Shown: in pieces, positions 63,005-64,000 of the stretch | How the letters are laid out: each line of letters begins with the position of its first letter | Numbering within the stretch: the stretch's first letter is position 1 | From: Paenibacillus sp. PL2-23 | GTDB lineage: Bacteria > Bacillota > Bacilli > Paenibacillales > Paenibacillaceae | Length of the DNA stretch: 64,000 nucleotides | Reading direction: 5' to 3' | NCBI RefSeq assembly: GCF_040834005.1 | Contig: NZ_CP162129.1 | Location: 911,501 to 975,500 of the forward strand | The notes under the pieces: generated by a model | The model's database searches: none | What the model was told of the DNA's origin: nothing | Seen by the model: only the letters and a program-made list of their open reading frames with translations | Made by a program: the position numbers and the translations under genes

Positions 63005-63352
63005 ATGTTTTTTGTGCTGGGTTGTTTGCTTATTGTATTAACTGCAATGATCGCCATTAGGAAAGCTGGCTCTAAGCATCCCTACTCGTTAGGGGCAGCT
63101 ATGTCTGCCGGTTTTTCGCTGCTGGCGCTTGTATGTCTCTCACAGAACTATACACAAAGCTTAATTCCTTTGGTGAATGATGGAATCGGCGTGAGCAACA
63201 GGGTAGCATATTGGATTTTGGGTGAGGATGGCTGGTCGCAGGCAATGTTCAGGCGTGCATTTGAGTGGGCGGGCTTCATCGCGATATTTTTCCTAATGCT
63301 ATCTCCCGCTGCATACCTTGCAGAGTCAAGACATAGTCAGATTCATAATTGA
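63005..63352 (+). CDS. Small membrane protein of unknown function
   Basis: A 115-residue protein with about three hydrophobic helices (FFVLGCLLIVLTAMIAI, AMSAGFSLLALVCLS, GFIAIFFLMLSPAAYLA) and a polar central part with Asn, Gln and a WILGEDGW segment. GGGGGGAGC precedes the ATG. Not recognised. It is followed after 22 bases by another small gene now disrupted by the TnpB element, so the two probably formed an operon. Confidence 0.6.
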   Translation: MFFVLGCLLIVLTAMIAIRKAGSKHPYSLGAAMSAGFSLLALVCLSQNYTQSLIPLVNDGIGVSNRVAYWILGEDGWSQAMFRRAFEWAGFIAIFFLMLSPAAYLAESRHSQIHN

Positions 63353-63374
63353 TTGGGCAAGAGGAGGAAAATGA

Positions 63375-63764
63375 ATGAGATGGAAGCTTGGACTTGGGGT
63401 TGTGCTTGCAGGGAGAATGTTGACCATGCTGTGGCTGTACCACAATCGAAGCGAGGCGGTGTATGACCGCATTATTAACCAGCAGGGCTATTCGCTTGCC
63501 CTGGTGAAGGAAGGGATTTCGGCAGAGTTTTTCCTGAGACCGGAATGGATCCCAGAGCAGAATGGCGAGGAGACGGTGTTGAATCGAGTTATTCTGGATC
63601 AATTCGATACCGAGGTGGTTCTGGAGAAAGTACAGAGGCGCGAAAGGGATTTTTTCATCAATATCGCCCAGGATACTCCCGTCTTCTATAAGCGGGGGAG
63701 GAATGGGCGTCCGGCATTAGCCGGAATGATATTTGGTGTGTTCTTGTTCTCCCTACTATGCTAA
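63375..63764 (+). pseudogene. Small secreted/membrane protein gene with 3' end replaced by TnpB element
   Basis: The frame encodes an N-terminal hydrophobic segment (LGLGVVLAGRMLTMLWLY) and about 75 host residues, then enters the element at 63654. The last 37 codons (from FINIAQDTPVFYKR) are element sequence and also occur in the first copy at 39874-39984. The native 3' end lies beyond the window or is lost. GAGGAGGAAA precedes ATG 63375. Function unknown. Confidence 0.7.
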
Positions 63765-64000
63765 AATTAGTATAGCGAGGAGGCGAACGTATGATCGTTA
63801 CCGTGACGGCGAAAATCAAAATCAAACCGTCAGAAAGTCAAATGATAGCCCTGCAACAAACGATGATCGCTTATCGTCAAGGCTGTAATTTTGTCTCTGC
63901 CCTTGTGTTTGAGACGAGCGAGCGCCGGCAGTCTGCCCTGCACCGAATGACGTATCGAACCCTGCGCAGCGCGATGGGCCTGCGTTCTCAAATGGCGCAG
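63654..64000 (+). mobile_element. Second copy of the tnpB-only IS200/IS605-group element (runs off window)
   Basis: From TTCATCAATATCG at 63654 the sequence matches the copy at 39874 almost base for base to the window end; I counted only about eight substitutions, several of them silent. The left-end hairpin and the ribosome site of tnpB are conserved. Confidence 0.88.
63791..64000 (+). CDS. tnpB: TnpB, N-terminal part (truncated by window end)
   Basis: ATG 63791 begins the same protein as at 40011 and is in frame to the window end (70 codons). Differences from copy one include Ser-for-Asp context changes (KPSESQMIALQ here, KPSDSQMMALQ there) and Thr/Ala near residue 63. The RuvC domain lies outside the window, so intactness cannot be judged. 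Confidence 0.88.
   Translation, partial: MIVTVTAKIKIKPSESQMIALQQTMIAYRQGCNFVSALVFETSERRQSALHRMTYRTLRSAMGLRSQMAQ

Overview
The window reads as chromosome of a GC-rich, spore-forming Firmicute of the Paenibacillaceae (Paenibacillus/Cohnella-like). Evidence: an alpha/beta-type small acid-soluble spore protein, a CotJC-like Mn catalase, RNase J, two S-layer-homology (SLH) surface proteins, a Spo0B-type sensor kinase and strong AGGAGG ribosome sites. No rRNA or tRNA gene was seen. The species is inference.

Layout. 1-6.2 kb: end of an FtsX-type ABC permease, a Nudix hydrolase, then a two-gene surface unit (SLH protein with invasin-like domains plus a secreted collagen-like protein). 6.2-6.9 kb: ten tandem 51-bp hairpin repeats followed by their own terminator. 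7-17 kb: a LigD-type polymerase lacking a ligase adenylation domain, a chemoreceptor, a ketosynthase III/haem-oxygenase-like fusion coupled to an unknown gene, a sensor kinase, SASP and RNase J. 17-26 kb: a histidine kinase-STAS fusion, AraC regulator/beta-galactosidase, a second 51-bp repeat array running into a ThuA-like gene, and a GMC oxidoreductase. 26-31 kb: an SdpR/SdpI pair with consensus promoter and operator, an SPFH protein, MsrA, Mn catalase and a DUF2512-like protein.

31-38.7 kb is a nitrate assimilation locus: a NarK/NasA transporter diverging from moeA-nasB-nasC. Both transcription units have a consensus-like sigma-A promoter, then two small hairpins with six-base loops, then a strong intrinsic terminator overlapping the second hairpin. 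This is the architecture of ANTAR-protein (NasR/EutV-type) antitermination targets, present on both sides of one intergenic region.

39.8-41.7 kb holds an IS200/IS605-group element (TnpB plus probable omega RNA) and a 254-bp MITE-like element with terminal inverted repeats and a 9-bp target duplication. Next come RtcB with an AAA+ ATPase and a DinB-like protein. 45.2-50.6 kb is a partner-switching operon: BTAD regulator, a PP2C-like protein that has lost its metal-binding aspartates, an intact PP2C phosphatase, an RsbW-like kinase and a STAS antagonist, with no sigma factor. It is followed by a giant SLH protein (about 2,680 residues). The last 5 kb carry a zinc-ribbon membrane protein, a secreted protein with a YkuD-like His-Cys motif, a flavoprotein monooxygenase-like enzyme, decayed 51-bp repeats in the opposite orientation, and a second TnpB element copy that disrupts a small gene and runs off the window.

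The strongest leads are the paired ANTAR-type leaders, the ketosynthase/diiron-like fusion operon, the partner-switching operon with a probable pseudophosphatase, and the families of 51-bp hairpin repeats.
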